A program made the position numbers and the translations under genes. The notes beneath the pieces were generated by a model. It worked only from the letters and a program-made list of their open reading frames with translations, did not search any database and had not been told where the DNA came from. Shown in pieces: positions 43,924-53,237 of a stretch of 64,000 nucleotides of DNA (its first letter is position 1; every line of letters begins with the position of its first letter). The stretch comes from Rubripirellula lacrimiformis. Its GTDB lineage: Bacteria; Planctomycetota; Planctomycetia; Pirellulales; Pirellulaceae. The stretch is taken from positions 8,246,001 through 8,310,000 of the forward strand of contig NZ_CP036525.1 in assembly GCF_007741535.1 (NCBI RefSeq), in the 5' to 3' direction.

Positions 43924-44657
43924 CCTCGGATCCGAAACTGACCATATTGGACGGGCCTGACGAAGTCGCGGACCATGTCGCCGGCATTTTCGCTGACGCG
44001 GTCGTCGCGAACCCGAGCGTGGTCTTAGGCTTGGCAACCGGCGGCAGCCCAGTTGCCACGTATGGTCGATTGATCGACCGACACCGAACGGCGGGACTGG
44101 ATTTCAGTCGCGTGACGACCTTCAACTTGGATGAATACATCGGCTTGGGTCCGGACCACCCTCAAAGCTTTCGTCACTTCATGCAGCAACAACTCTTTGA
44201 CCACGTCAATGTGAACCTGGCCAAAACCCATGTCCCCGACGGTTGCTGCCGCGATCTGGATGCCCATGTCGCAGCGTACGAAGCCGCGATCACCGGTGCC
44301 GGCGGCATTGAATTGCAACTTCTAGGAATCGGTTCCAACGGACACATCGCATTCAACGAACCTGGATCACCAGCCGATAGCCGGACTCGCAAGGTTGCAT
44401 TGACGCAGGAAACAATCGACGCCAATTCACGCTTCTTTGATTCAATCGACGACGTGCCACGAACCGCCATCACCATGGGCATCGGTACGATCTTGGAATC
44501 CCGCCGGATCGTGTTGATTGCAACTGGAACATCCAAGGCCGAAGCCGTTGCGGCAGCGATCCGTGGCCCACGCACGATCGACTGCCCCGCATCGCTGTTG
44601 CAATCGCACGACGACGTCACGCTTGTCATCGACCAAGCGGCCGCTGCCCAACTTTAA
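43920..44657 (+). CDS. nagB: Glucosamine-6-phosphate deaminase
   Basis: 245 aa, the short form. Substrate-binding LATGGSP, catalytic FNLDEYIGLG and LLGIGSNGHIAFNEPGS (catalytic His and Glu; Asn before Gly where the E. coli enzyme has Asp, a variant I recall from other short NagB proteins) identify it. It converts glucosamine-6-phosphate to fructose-6-phosphate and ammonia, feeding amino sugar into glycolysis. The ATGA overlap with the HD gene indicates a shared transcript. The allosteric C-terminal segment of the E. coli hexamer is absent. Confidence 0.93.
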   Translation: MTSDPKLTILDGPDEVADHVAGIFADAVVANPSVVLGLATGGSPVATYGRLIDRHRTAGLDFSRVTTFNLDEYIGLGPDHPQSFRHFMQQQLFDHVNVNLAKTHVPDGCCRDLDAHVAAYEAAITGAGGIELQLLGIGSNGHIAFNEPGSPADSRTRKVALTQETIDANSRFFDSIDDVPRTAITMGIGTILESRRIVLIATGTSKAEAVAAAIRGPRTIDCPASLLQSHDDVTLVIDQAAAAQL

Positions 44658-45016
44658 ACGCAGCTTGCCGTTCACTTCGAAAGCGAGCGTCAGAAGATCA
44701 CGGTCGCCGGCAAGCCAAGCAGTCGATACACGTTGGCGATGACGACGGTCCAAGCCCGCCCATCGATGATGGGGTGTGCAACCGTGCGATTTGAACGCGC
44801 GTTCCCGCCGGTCCAGTCGGGTTCATGAAGCCGGTGTGAACGGTGGATGAATACTGGGTGATTGCCCCCCTGCGCGACACGGACAATTGCTAAGTTCGCC
44901 GCCTTCGTCGAGCCACCGCGTTGATGCTTCGACGCATCACGCACTTCGATCCTGCCCACCGATCACAATCGCGGGCAGGCGGTCTCGGCCACCACCGCCT
45001 GGGGGATCGAACCACC
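44658..45016. other. Intergenic region upstream of the phosphonate operon
   Basis: 359 bp. Open frames on both strands are short and unlike any family I know. It should hold the operon promoter; I found no Pho-box-like direct repeat. Confidence 0.5.
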
Positions 45017-46273
45017 GTGAACGGCAACGCGAATTCCGCGCCACGATTACTGGCCACCGCTGTGGCCGCGTTCGGCGTTTACTTTTGCATGTATGCATTT
45101 CGCAAACCGTTCACTGCGGGCACCTTTGCGGACCAAGAACTGTTTGGGTTTGGTCTGAAGACGGCGCTGGTGGTTGCGCAACTGCTCGGCTATGTCGTAT
45201 CCAAGTTCATCGGCGTGAAGATCATTTCGGAAATGCCCAGTCGCTACCGCGTGGTGACGATCGCTGGCCTGATCGGTTTTTCGGAACTGGCCTTGGTCGG
45301 ATTTGCATACGCACCGATGCCCATCAAACCGATGATGTTGTTTTTCAACGGCCTACCGCTGGGGATGATCTTTGGGTTGGTGCTGGGATTCTTAGAAGGT
45401 CGCAAGCAAACCGAAGCACTCTCTGCCGCGCTGTGTGCCAGTTTCATCGTGTCATCGGGCGTTGTGAAATCGGTTGGCCGCTGGCTGATTGCTGACGTCG
45501 GCGTCAGCGAATTTCAGATGCCGATGTGGGTTGGACTGATCTTTTTGCCGCCACTGTTTGTCGCCCTTGCCGTTCTGCAAAGCACGCCACCACCGGATCA
45601 AGACGATCGTCGACTGCGCCGCGAACGCAATGTGATGACGGGCCAACAACGAAAGGATTTCTTTCTTCGATACTGGCCGGGACTGTGCCTGTTGTTCTTT
45701 GTCTACATCGCGTTGACGATCGCCAGAACGGTGCGAGACGACTTTGCGGTTGAAATCTGGCAGGGCCTGGGGATCGACCAACAACCTTCGATCCACGCCA
45801 CGTCGGAAACGATCGTCGCAGTGATCATCACAGCGCTCAGTGGCATGGCTGCCTGTTTTCGAGACAACATTCTGGCCATGCGGATCACAACGTTGGCGAT
45901 GATGACCGCGTTCGTGGTGGTGTCGGCGTCGGCGATGGGAATTCGATATGGACTGCTATCACCGATCGTGTTCATGGTTGCCTGCGGAGTCGGACTGTAC
46001 GTCCCGTACGTGCTGTTCCACACGACCGTGTTCGAGCGATTGATCGCCGCATCCAAGGTGCCTAGCAATTTGGGATTCTTGATCTACATCGCCGATTCAC
46101 TAGGCTACCTCGGCTACGCAGTCGTCATGCTGTTGCCGATATCTTCGGGCCAGCCGCACGAAACGCTGCCGTTTTTTGGCAGTCTGCTGATCACGGTCGC
46201 CGTCGTGTCGATCGCAGCTCTGGCGATGGCCAATGGATACTTCCGCCGCACGCTTGCCGAGCCATCGCTATGA
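45017..46273 (+). CDS. DUF5690-type multi-helix transporter of the phosphonate operon
   Basis: 418 aa from a GTG at 45017 (GGGGGATCG upstream). Starts LLATAVAAFGVYFCMYAFRK, the opening I associate with DUF5690 (MFS-like, 12 helices), and shows alternating hydrophobic segments throughout with a central loop (PPPDQDDRRLRRERN). In planctomycetes and Bacteroidetes this family co-occurs with phosphonate catabolic genes, as here, so uptake of an aminophosphonate is the likely role (inferred). First gene of a four-gene run with ATGA overlaps. Confidence 0.72.
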   Translation: MNGNANSAPRLLATAVAAFGVYFCMYAFRKPFTAGTFADQELFGFGLKTALVVAQLLGYVVSKFIGVKIISEMPSRYRVVTIAGLIGFSELALVGFAYAPMPIKPMMLFFNGLPLGMIFGLVLGFLEGRKQTEALSAALCASFIVSSGVVKSVGRWLIADVGVSEFQMPMWVGLIFLPPLFVALAVLQSTPPPDQDDRRLRRERNVMTGQQRKDFFLRYWPGLCLLFFVYIALTIARTVRDDFAVEIWQGLGIDQQPSIHATSETIVAVIITALSGMAACFRDNILAMRITTLAMMTAFVVVSASAMGIRYGLLSPIVFMVACGVGLYVPYVLFHTTVFERLIAASKVPSNLGFLIYIADSLGYLGYAVVMLLPISSGQPHETLPFFGSLLITVAVVSIAALAMANGYFRRTLAEPSL

Positions 46274-47424
46274 CGCCCGCCCCGATCGATGCCCGCGGCC
46301 GCGCTGCCGTGCTTCGAAAAATCGGTCACCCAGTGGATCTGTGCACTGTGCCGCTACCGTCCCTAGGCGACGGCGAAGTATTGGTCCGGATCGAATGCAG
46401 CACTCTGTGCGGCAGCGATCGACACACCGTCACCGGCGATCGCAACGAACCCATGCCGACGGTGTTGGGGCACGAAGCGATCGGCGTCGTCACCGAACTA
46501 GGCAGCCAACCACCGACCGACGTCCAAGGCACCCCACTGTCTATCGGCGACCGTGTCACGTGGTCATGCGCGGTATCGTGCTTTGACTGCGACCGATGCC
46601 ACAATGGTCTGCCACAAAAATGCCGATCACTGATGAAATATGGGCACACGGTCGCAAAAGGACGTGACACCCTCAGCGGCGGGCTAGCGGATTTCATCTT
46701 ACTGAAACAAGGATCTAGCATCGTTCAGCTGTCGCCCCACCTTCCCTGGCAGGTTGCCTGTCCGGCCAATTGCGCAACCGCCACGGTAGCCGCCGCGATG
46801 CGCACGGCCAAGTGTGGCAGGGGAGACCGCGTGTTGATCTTCGGTGCCGGCATGCTTGGGCTGACTGCGACCGCGATGGCTCATGCCGCCCAGGCAAAAT
46901 CCATCACAGTGGTCGATCCCGTGGCCGATCGTTTGGCCCGCGCCAAACGGTTTGGGGCAACCGATACCTGCCAAGTCGGATCCAGCGTCACGCCACCTGC
47001 CCTCGCCGACGGCAGTGAAGGATTCGATGTGATCCTAGAATTCTCGGGCTCGGCGACCGCCGTCGCTGCCGCAGTCCGCGTCGGCGATGTCGGCGCCCGA
47101 ATCGTACTGGTCGGCACCGTCATGCCCAGCGATCCCGTGGCAATGGACCCCCAACGGTGGGTTCGCAACTGTCTTTCCATGCACGGAATCCACAACTACC
47201 GTCCAGACGACTTGGTCGCCGCCGTGCGGTTCCTGGAATCCCAACATGCCACGTACCCATTCGCGTCGTTGATTGAAGAATCGTTTTCGCTGGCAGACAT
47301 CGACGCGGCCCTGACTTGCTTGATCGACCAGCGTCCGGTCCGCGTCGCCGTGATCCCTGACCCTGCGTCCATGAACGATACGCCCAATCCAATCGCGACT
47401 CTTCAAGCGGATCAAAACGGATGA
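46270..47424 (+). CDS. Zinc-dependent alcohol dehydrogenase, phosphonate-associated type
   Basis: 384 aa. Medium-chain dehydrogenase with catalytic zinc ligands Cys47 (TLCGSD) and His68-Glu69 (LGHEAIG), four structural-zinc cysteines (CxxxxxCxxCxxxxxxxxC, about 100-120) and a Rossmann GAGMLGLTA. Its context beside PhnX and an FAD oxidase fits the TIGR03366 group of putative phosphonate-catabolism alcohol dehydrogenases. It may oxidise a hydroxylated phosphonate or dispose of acetaldehyde. Starts in an ATGA overlap with the transporter gene. Confidence 0.82.
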   Translation: MTPAPIDARGRAAVLRKIGHPVDLCTVPLPSLGDGEVLVRIECSTLCGSDRHTVTGDRNEPMPTVLGHEAIGVVTELGSQPPTDVQGTPLSIGDRVTWSCAVSCFDCDRCHNGLPQKCRSLMKYGHTVAKGRDTLSGGLADFILLKQGSSIVQLSPHLPWQVACPANCATATVAAAMRTAKCGRGDRVLIFGAGMLGLTATAMAHAAQAKSITVVDPVADRLARAKRFGATDTCQVGSSVTPPALADGSEGFDVILEFSGSATAVAAAVRVGDVGARIVLVGTVMPSDPVAMDPQRWVRNCLSMHGIHNYRPDDLVAAVRFLESQHATYPFASLIEESFSLADIDAALTCLIDQRPVRVAVIPDPASMNDTPNPIATLQADQNG

Positions 47425-48554
47425 ACTCTCATTTTGATGTTGCCGTGATCGGCGGTGGCATTGTCGGCTTAGCTCATGCTCTGGCTGCGTCGCGCCGCGG
47501 CCTATCGGTTGGATTGTTCGAACGATCCTCGGCCGCCCAGGGTGCCTCGGTTCGAAACTTCGGCATGATCTGGCCGATCGGACAACCCGGCGGCCCGCTC
47601 TATGAACTAGCCCTGCAATCACGCCTGCGGTGGCTGGACCTCGATCGTCAGGGCGTCGTCAGCGCCGAAACCTGCGGCTCGATCCATGTCGCCCGGCAGC
47701 CCGACGAATTGGCGGTCCTAGAAGAATTCTGTGCCTTGGGGTCCCACGATGCCCGCATGGTCAATCCAAACCAAATCGCTGATCTTTCACCGCTGGTGCG
47801 GACCGATGGATTGTTGGGCGGAATGCACAGCCCGACCGAACTCCGCGTCGACCCACGAACAGCGTCCGCTAACATCGCGGCTTGGTTGACGGAGACAGGG
47901 CGTGCGGATTGCCACTTCGAAACCCTGATCAGCGGTGTCAGCGATGGACGGATCGAGGCATCCGACGGGCGTTGTTGGCGGGCGGATCGAATTCTGGTCT
48001 GCAGCGGCAGCGACCTGGAAACGCTGTTCCCCGAATCGCTCCAGAAATCCGGCCTGAAGCTTTGCAAATTGCAGATGCTGAAAACGTCCCAGCGACCACC
48101 GACAAAACCTTCGCCCCATATCGCCAGCGGGCTAACACTGCGGCACTACACATCATTCAATGCGTGCCCATCACTCGCCGGCCTGCGCCAACGAATCGCC
48201 CAGCAATCCCCTGAACTGGACCAGTACGGCATCCATGTGATGGCGTCAACGTTCCCCAGCGGGGACGTGATCCTGGGTGATTCGCACGAATACGGGGATG
48301 ACATTTCACCGTTCGATAAACCACAAATCGACGACCGGATCATCCGCGAACTACGAGAATTGATTCATCTGGATGACTGGACGGTGCGACAACGGTGGCA
48401 CGGGATCTACGCAAAACACACTTCGCTACCGATCTATCACGACACACCCGCGGGTGCCGTTGATGTCTTTGTCGGCACCGGCGGCGCCGGGATGACGATG
48501 GCGCACGGCTTGGCAGAACAAACTTGGCAACAATGGGCAGGAGACCCTTCATGA
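47421..48554 (+). CDS. FAD-dependent amine oxidoreductase, phosphonate type (PbfD/HpnW-like)
   Basis: 377 aa of the DAO/glycine-oxidase fold. The FAD-binding motif VIGGGIVGLAHALAASRRG starts at about residue 9, followed by GASVRNFGMIWPIGQPGG, and the C-terminal FVGTGGAGMTMAHGLAE closes the FAD site. The neighbourhood (PhnX directly after, overlapping ATGA) and features match the TIGR03364 group; as I recall, a member (PbfD) oxidises 2-aminoethylphosphonate or its N-methyl form to phosphonoacetaldehyde. It could therefore replace the PhnW transaminase, which is absent here. Confidence 0.78.
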   Translation: MNSHFDVAVIGGGIVGLAHALAASRRGLSVGLFERSSAAQGASVRNFGMIWPIGQPGGPLYELALQSRLRWLDLDRQGVVSAETCGSIHVARQPDELAVLEEFCALGSHDARMVNPNQIADLSPLVRTDGLLGGMHSPTELRVDPRTASANIAAWLTETGRADCHFETLISGVSDGRIEASDGRCWRADRILVCSGSDLETLFPESLQKSGLKLCKLQMLKTSQRPPTKPSPHIASGLTLRHYTSFNACPSLAGLRQRIAQQSPELDQYGIHVMASTFPSGDVILGDSHEYGDDISPFDKPQIDDRIIRELRELIHLDDWTVRQRWHGIYAKHTSLPIYHDTPAGAVDVFVGTGGAGMTMAHGLAEQTWQQWAGDPS

Positions 48555-49369
48555 CCCAGAACTTCACACACCTTCGCGCCTTGGTCCTCGATTGGGCCGG
48601 TACCACGATCGACCACGGCAGCCGAGCCCCGGCCGCCGTGTTCCAATCGGTCTTTGCTAGCCGGGGCGTGGACATCACAATCGTCGAAGCCCGAGAACCG
48701 ATGGGCAGGGCCAAACGAGATCACATCCTGGCGATTGCCACGATGACGCGAGTCGCCCAGGCATGGCAAGCAGAACATGGTCGACCGATATCCGACGACG
48801 ACGTGGATGCGATCTATGACGAATTTTTGCCGATCCAAAAGTCGATCCTGGGTGACCACTGCGAAATGATCGATGGGGTCGTTGATGCGATTGACCAATG
48901 CAGATCCCGTGGCCTGAAAATCGGATCCAGCACCGGCTACACGCAGGAATTGATGCAGATCGTTGCTCCGGCGGCTCGGCAACAGGGCTACGACCCGGAT
49001 GTAATTCTGTGCGCCGACGATGCACCTCGCGGCCGCCCCGCGCCGTTCTTGCTGTTCGAAGCGGCAAAACGCTTGGACGTGTTTCCGATGCATCGGATCG
49101 TCAAAGTCGACGACACCCAAGTCGGAATCGAAGCCGGACGCAACGCCGGATGTTGGACCGTGGGGATTACCCGCAGCGGCAATTGTGTCGGACTAAGTCA
49201 GCAACAGTGGGACGAACTGCCACTGGACCAACAGCAACCGAAGCTTGCCGCGGCGGTCCAACAGTTGACCACCGCCGGCGCCCACTACACGATCGAATCG
49301 GTCGCGCTGCTGGTGCCCGTGTTGAACGAAATCGACGCCCGCAGCCAAGCGGGTGAACGACCGGGATGA
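48551..49369 (+). CDS. phnX: Phosphonoacetaldehyde hydrolase
   Basis: 272 aa from the ATG at 48551 (ATGA overlap with the FAD oxidase). HAD-family enzyme with the PhnX variant of motif I, LVLDWAGTTIDHG (nucleophile Asp14), the Schiff-base Lys55 in EPMGRAKRDH, GSSTGYTQELM (motif II), RPAPFLLFEA (motif III) and VKVDDTQVGIEAG (motif IV). It cleaves phosphonoacetaldehyde to acetaldehyde and phosphate. Last gene of the operon; a palindrome follows. Confidence 0.93.
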   Translation: MTQNFTHLRALVLDWAGTTIDHGSRAPAAVFQSVFASRGVDITIVEAREPMGRAKRDHILAIATMTRVAQAWQAEHGRPISDDDVDAIYDEFLPIQKSILGDHCEMIDGVVDAIDQCRSRGLKIGSSTGYTQELMQIVAPAARQQGYDPDVILCADDAPRGRPAPFLLFEAAKRLDVFPMHRIVKVDDTQVGIEAGRNAGCWTVGITRSGNCVGLSQQQWDELPLDQQQPKLAAAVQQLTTAGAHYTIESVALLVPVLNEIDARSQAGERPG

Positions 49370-49435
49370 TTCGACGCGCGGCCCAGTGGGGCTCGCCGCG
49401 GATCTAGCCGCGGATGTCCACGGCGTAGGGATACC

Positions 49436-49462
49436 GATCTGCCGCGGGGACCACGGCAGATC
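49436..49462. terminator. Palindrome between convergent phnX and PEPCK-like genes
   Basis: Perfect 9-bp arms GATCTGCCG (49436-49444) and CGGCAGATC (49454-49462), preceded by a CCGCGG pair (about 49396-49412). No T-tract. Confidence 0.5.
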
Positions 49463-49483
49463 GTAATCGGGTCAATCCAGCGA

Positions 49484-52400
49484 CTACACGCCCGCCAATT
49501 TGTTCAGCATCGACTTGTCGGTCAACGATGGCTGCATCGGGTCAGCACCAAGGGTTCCGATCAACGATTGCTGGTAGTTAGGCGACGACACATTGTCGAT
49601 CTGTTGACGAACGAACTGCAGCCGCTGATTCAGTTCGGCTGCCTCGGCCTTGTCGGTCATCGACATTTCTTCGTCCGTCAGTTCCTTGATCACCGTTGTC
49701 AGCCGATCTTCGAACGACTTCCAAAGGTCCAGATCACGGTTCTTTTTGGTCACCAGGCGACGTTGATACCAATCGCTGGCCAACAACGCATCGCGATTGA
49801 ACAACTCACGTACTTCGGGATCATTGATCGATTTCCCTTCGTATTCGCCGTAGGCCATGATGCTAAGCACCGCCTGCAACGGCGGGCACGCCAGTTCGTA
49901 GCCACCGTCGGCCATGTACTGCAGGGCAACCCGTTTCTGTGCTTCGGCAATGTGCAGCACGCCGTCGGCGAACGAGGCCGGGTCTTGCAGTTCGGGTTTC
50001 AGCAGTTCGTCCGGGAACACCTTTGCCGGATTATCAAAGATCCGCCCCAGGTAGGTTCGCACGAACTTGCGAGTGATCCGGTATCCCAATCGGCTAGCGG
50101 GAATCAGTACTCCGTCGGCTTCGAAGTCTTCGACCTTCTCTAGCATTTTCGCATCGATCAATGCCTGTGGGTCGCGTTCCTCGGGTCCCATCCGGCACCA
50201 CACTTCGGGGATCAGCAACGAAATATCGTGTCCGATCGCGAACTTGGGTCCGATGTGACCGGCCGGCGTGCTGAACCCAGCCAATTCCGTCAGGATCATC
50301 GACACCACCATCGAATTCAAATCGATCGAAGGCATCAACGCGTTGAACGGTCCCTTGGTCAGCGCGCCTTCGCTGCCCGCACCGGTGGTGCTAGGACTCT
50401 TACCCGTCAGCGAACAGACATAGTCCATCACCAGTTCAGGCAGTTCTTGGTAGTGCAGGGGCGAATAGACCGCCAACGATCGAATGCCTTTATCGGCTTC
50501 GGGCGGATTGTTCCGCCGTCCACTGAGCACCGATCCGACCGGAGTGTGCACCGGAGCGTCCGCGGGCAATCGGCGATGCAGTTGCATGCCTCGCATGGCG
50601 ACATAGGTATCGCGAGCGTTGACCATGTCAGGACGGTTTTGCAAGTATCGCGGGTTCGACGTACGCGTTCCGTCGCCCATCACGCGTGGGTGGGCGGTGC
50701 TGACCACAAACCCATCGTCGACCGCGGCCGCACGCAGCAGCAGGTCCTGCATCGGATCGGTGAACTTGTCGAATTCGATCGCGTCTTCGACCAATTCTCG
50801 GGTAACTTCGCTGGGCAGCGGCTGAAAATTGCTGATGAAGTTGCCCGGCTTGGACAAATCCAGTTCGGTTTGTTTATCCAATCCACGGTGGATCGCATCA
50901 TCAGGACGCTGGAACAGACGGTATTCACAGTTCTCGACGAACTTGTAACTCCCCGCCTTGGGAACCGCGACGCCGACTTGATCGACAGCGCCAGCGGGAA
51001 CCACCACGCTGCAACTGATGTCGTCTTCGCGTTGGACCTTGGCCGCCGCGATGAAGTCCTGGCGAAGCTTGAACGTCCGCCAACGCTGTTCGTCCAACCC
51101 GATTCGCAGGTAGGTCCCCACCAAGGAACGGTCGCCAATTTTCAATTCGTGACCGGGGGCACCGTTGACGATATCGACGCCAAAGTAATCCTTCCAGTTA
51201 TTCTCCATGCCGGGCTTGATGAATCGCTTGATGATCAAGGCCAACGCATAGACATGGTCAGGAATCGTCGCCAACCATGCGACGTACTCTTCGCGGAAAT
51301 TCGGCTGCGGCGTCAGCAACTGAATCATGCTGCCCAGACTTCGCTTGGGGTCCAGCACGCCACGGCTTGGCCGATCGTCATAGCTGGGTTTGTCTTCGGT
51401 GTTGGGGTCCCAACGATCTTGATAATCGCGGCTGAAGATTTCGTCCAACTTGGCAAAATCTTTCTCGTGGTCGGCAACGAAGATCGGGCCGTACAGCATG
51501 TAGTCGCGCAGACTCTTGCTGATCTCACTTTTCCCGCCACCACTGACCGTGCAGGGTTTGTGGCAAAAGATGCCTTCGCCGACGGTCCCGATCAGCCGCC
51601 ACGACGGTGCTTCGGGGTGTTTTTCAAGCTGGATCTTGTATCCGCTGGGTGCGATGTAGATGTTTCGCGGCAGCAGAGGGATCCGCTGTTCGACGCCATC
51701 CTTCGTCCAAAGAATGCATTTTTCGGACAGTGTGGCTCGAGCCGATTCGGGGATGTAGATCACCGATGGGTCGAATTTATCGATCCCGTAACCTTCGGGC
51801 TGAAAGTCGATGAACGACTGGTATTCCTTGACGATTTCGTCGAACTTGCGACCGTTGTATCGGCGACTGTTGACCTGAAAATCTTCGCCCAAGGAATACG
51901 ACGCAAACGCCAGCGCACCACCGGCGTGTTCTTCCTCGGTGTTGCCCATCAGGTTGGTGGCGTAGCTGATCTGTGTTTTGACTTCTTTTTTGCAGTAACC
52001 GTAATAGTTGTCCGCAATCAAAGTGACCATCACACCGGAGGCATCGCGACAGGTGATCTTGAAGGCACCCCCGTCGTTGTACTTTTCGCCGGGATCTTTC
52101 CAGCACATCGAATCACGCCGCTGGCGTTCGGTCGCATCGTCATAGGACGGCAGTCCCAGTTCCTTCTTGGTCAGCGAGGTCAAATGGGTGGCCAGGACCA
52201 CGCATCCGGTATGCCCGCTCCAGCCGTGGACATCCAAGCTGGCGTCATTGGCCGCGATCAACGGGTCACCGGCATTGCCGAAAATCGATTCCACGAAATC
52301 CAGATTGCTGACCAGCGTCGCGGGCGCAAAGAAGCGAACTTCCAGCGACTTTGCCTCGCAGTATCCTGGCACCCGCGGACACACCAATGGCCGCAACAGC

Positions 52401-53035
52401 AACGACACCCAGGTGTGTGCCCGGCGATTGGATTGAGACGAATAGGGCAGTTCCATCAACGATTCAGGCGGGCTCATCGCCGCGCGGAACAGATTGACGA
52501 AGACGTTTTTGGGCACCGCGCGTTTGTCACCGGGGATTGGCAATCCCCCCTCGACCACGTGAAAGGTGCCAGCCGTTGTGCGACGATCGGCGCGAGGATT
52601 GTTCAGCACGCCGTTTTCGCAGCGGAAGGATTCCACCAGCTCGTTTTTGTATTCATTGCCACCAATCGGCAAACTCAACTCGCGTGCCATCCCATGGCGA
52701 TCCAGAGTCAACGATCGGCTGGGCAATCGCAGCGCCGATTCACCGACTTCGTCGCGAAAGTAGTCCTGCAAAAAAGATTCGATGCGGCTGTCGACCGGTG
52801 CTCGGTGCTCGGCCAACAAGCGGTTCTTTTCCTTCAGACTATCCAGAATCCCTGTCGAAAAGGCCGCCATCGAATCAGCAACGGTTTCGTCGTCGGGAGG
52901 CAACAGACCGGCCGACGCCATCTGAAACGCGATGTAGCTACGCAGTCGCTCGCGTTCAGCCGGTTCCGCAGATACTTGGGCATCCCAGCCGACGGAACGT
53001 TGCAATGCGCCAGGATCTTTGACCAACGATGACAT
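49484..53035 (-). CDS. Probable pyrophosphate-dependent phosphoenolpyruvate carboxykinase
   Basis: 1183 aa from the ATG at 53035 (CGGAG 14 bases upstream). Cytosolic, no signal. Recognisable segments: RADRRTTAGTFHVVEGGLP, DFVESIFGNAGDP, GWSGHTGCVVLATHLT, YDDATERQRRDSMCW, DNYYGYCKKEVKTQISYATN and EEEHAGGALAF; near residue 500 a P-loop-like GGGKSEISKS. Size and these segments match, from memory, the PPi-type PEPCK found in Propionibacterium, Entamoeba and others (about 130 kDa), often annotated as hypothetical. It would interconvert PEP, CO2 and phosphate with oxaloacetate and PPi. Stand-alone gene. Not the ATP or GTP type (no GLSGTGKT or FPSACGKT). Confidence 0.62.
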   Translation of the reverse strand: MSSLVKDPGALQRSVGWDAQVSAEPAERERLRSYIAFQMASAGLLPPDDETVADSMAAFSTGILDSLKEKNRLLAEHRAPVDSRIESFLQDYFRDEVGESALRLPSRSLTLDRHGMARELSLPIGGNEYKNELVESFRCENGVLNNPRADRRTTAGTFHVVEGGLPIPGDKRAVPKNVFVNLFRAAMSPPESLMELPYSSQSNRRAHTWVSLLLRPLVCPRVPGYCEAKSLEVRFFAPATLVSNLDFVESIFGNAGDPLIAANDASLDVHGWSGHTGCVVLATHLTSLTKKELGLPSYDDATERQRRDSMCWKDPGEKYNDGGAFKITCRDASGVMVTLIADNYYGYCKKEVKTQISYATNLMGNTEEEHAGGALAFASYSLGEDFQVNSRRYNGRKFDEIVKEYQSFIDFQPEGYGIDKFDPSVIYIPESARATLSEKCILWTKDGVEQRIPLLPRNIYIAPSGYKIQLEKHPEAPSWRLIGTVGEGIFCHKPCTVSGGGKSEISKSLRDYMLYGPIFVADHEKDFAKLDEIFSRDYQDRWDPNTEDKPSYDDRPSRGVLDPKRSLGSMIQLLTPQPNFREEYVAWLATIPDHVYALALIIKRFIKPGMENNWKDYFGVDIVNGAPGHELKIGDRSLVGTYLRIGLDEQRWRTFKLRQDFIAAAKVQREDDISCSVVVPAGAVDQVGVAVPKAGSYKFVENCEYRLFQRPDDAIHRGLDKQTELDLSKPGNFISNFQPLPSEVTRELVEDAIEFDKFTDPMQDLLLRAAAVDDGFVVSTAHPRVMGDGTRTSNPRYLQNRPDMVNARDTYVAMRGMQLHRRLPADAPVHTPVGSVLSGRRNNPPEADKGIRSLAVYSPLHYQELPELVMDYVCSLTGKSPSTTGAGSEGALTKGPFNALMPSIDLNSMVVSMILTELAGFSTPAGHIGPKFAIGHDISLLIPEVWCRMGPEERDPQALIDAKMLEKVEDFEADGVLIPASRLGYRITRKFVRTYLGRIFDNPAKVFPDELLKPELQDPASFADGVLHIAEAQKRVALQYMADGGYELACPPLQAVLSIMAYGEYEGKSINDPEVRELFNRDALLASDWYQRRLVTKKNRDLDLWKSFEDRLTTVIKELTDEEMSMTDKAEAAELNQRLQFVRQQIDNVSSPNYQQSLIGTLGADPMQPSLTDKSMLNKLAGV

Positions 53036-53237
53036 AGCTTTAGGCTCCGAAAAGGCATTCAAAACGTTCGTTTTTACGGGTCTAACATAACAAATCGCGG
53101 CCACAACACAGTTGTTCCGAACCATCCAGAATGAATTCTGGACGCCCTGCGTTGGAGCATTTGCCCGTATATGGTTATCATCGCAAAATATCCCTCCAAT
53201 ACACACCCGCCATCCCCACCAAAAAGGTCTGTCGCCA

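Noticed and set aside
44658-45016. Small minus-strand genes (62-89 codons) in the nagB-transporter gap
   Set aside because: No ribosome site or family resemblance, and the frames extend into the transporter's upstream region.
50228-53032. A 934-codon open frame on the plus strand opposite the PEPCK-like gene
   Set aside because: It is antisense to a protein with clear conserved segments and reads as Arg/Gln/Asp-rich noise from GC-rich codon positions.
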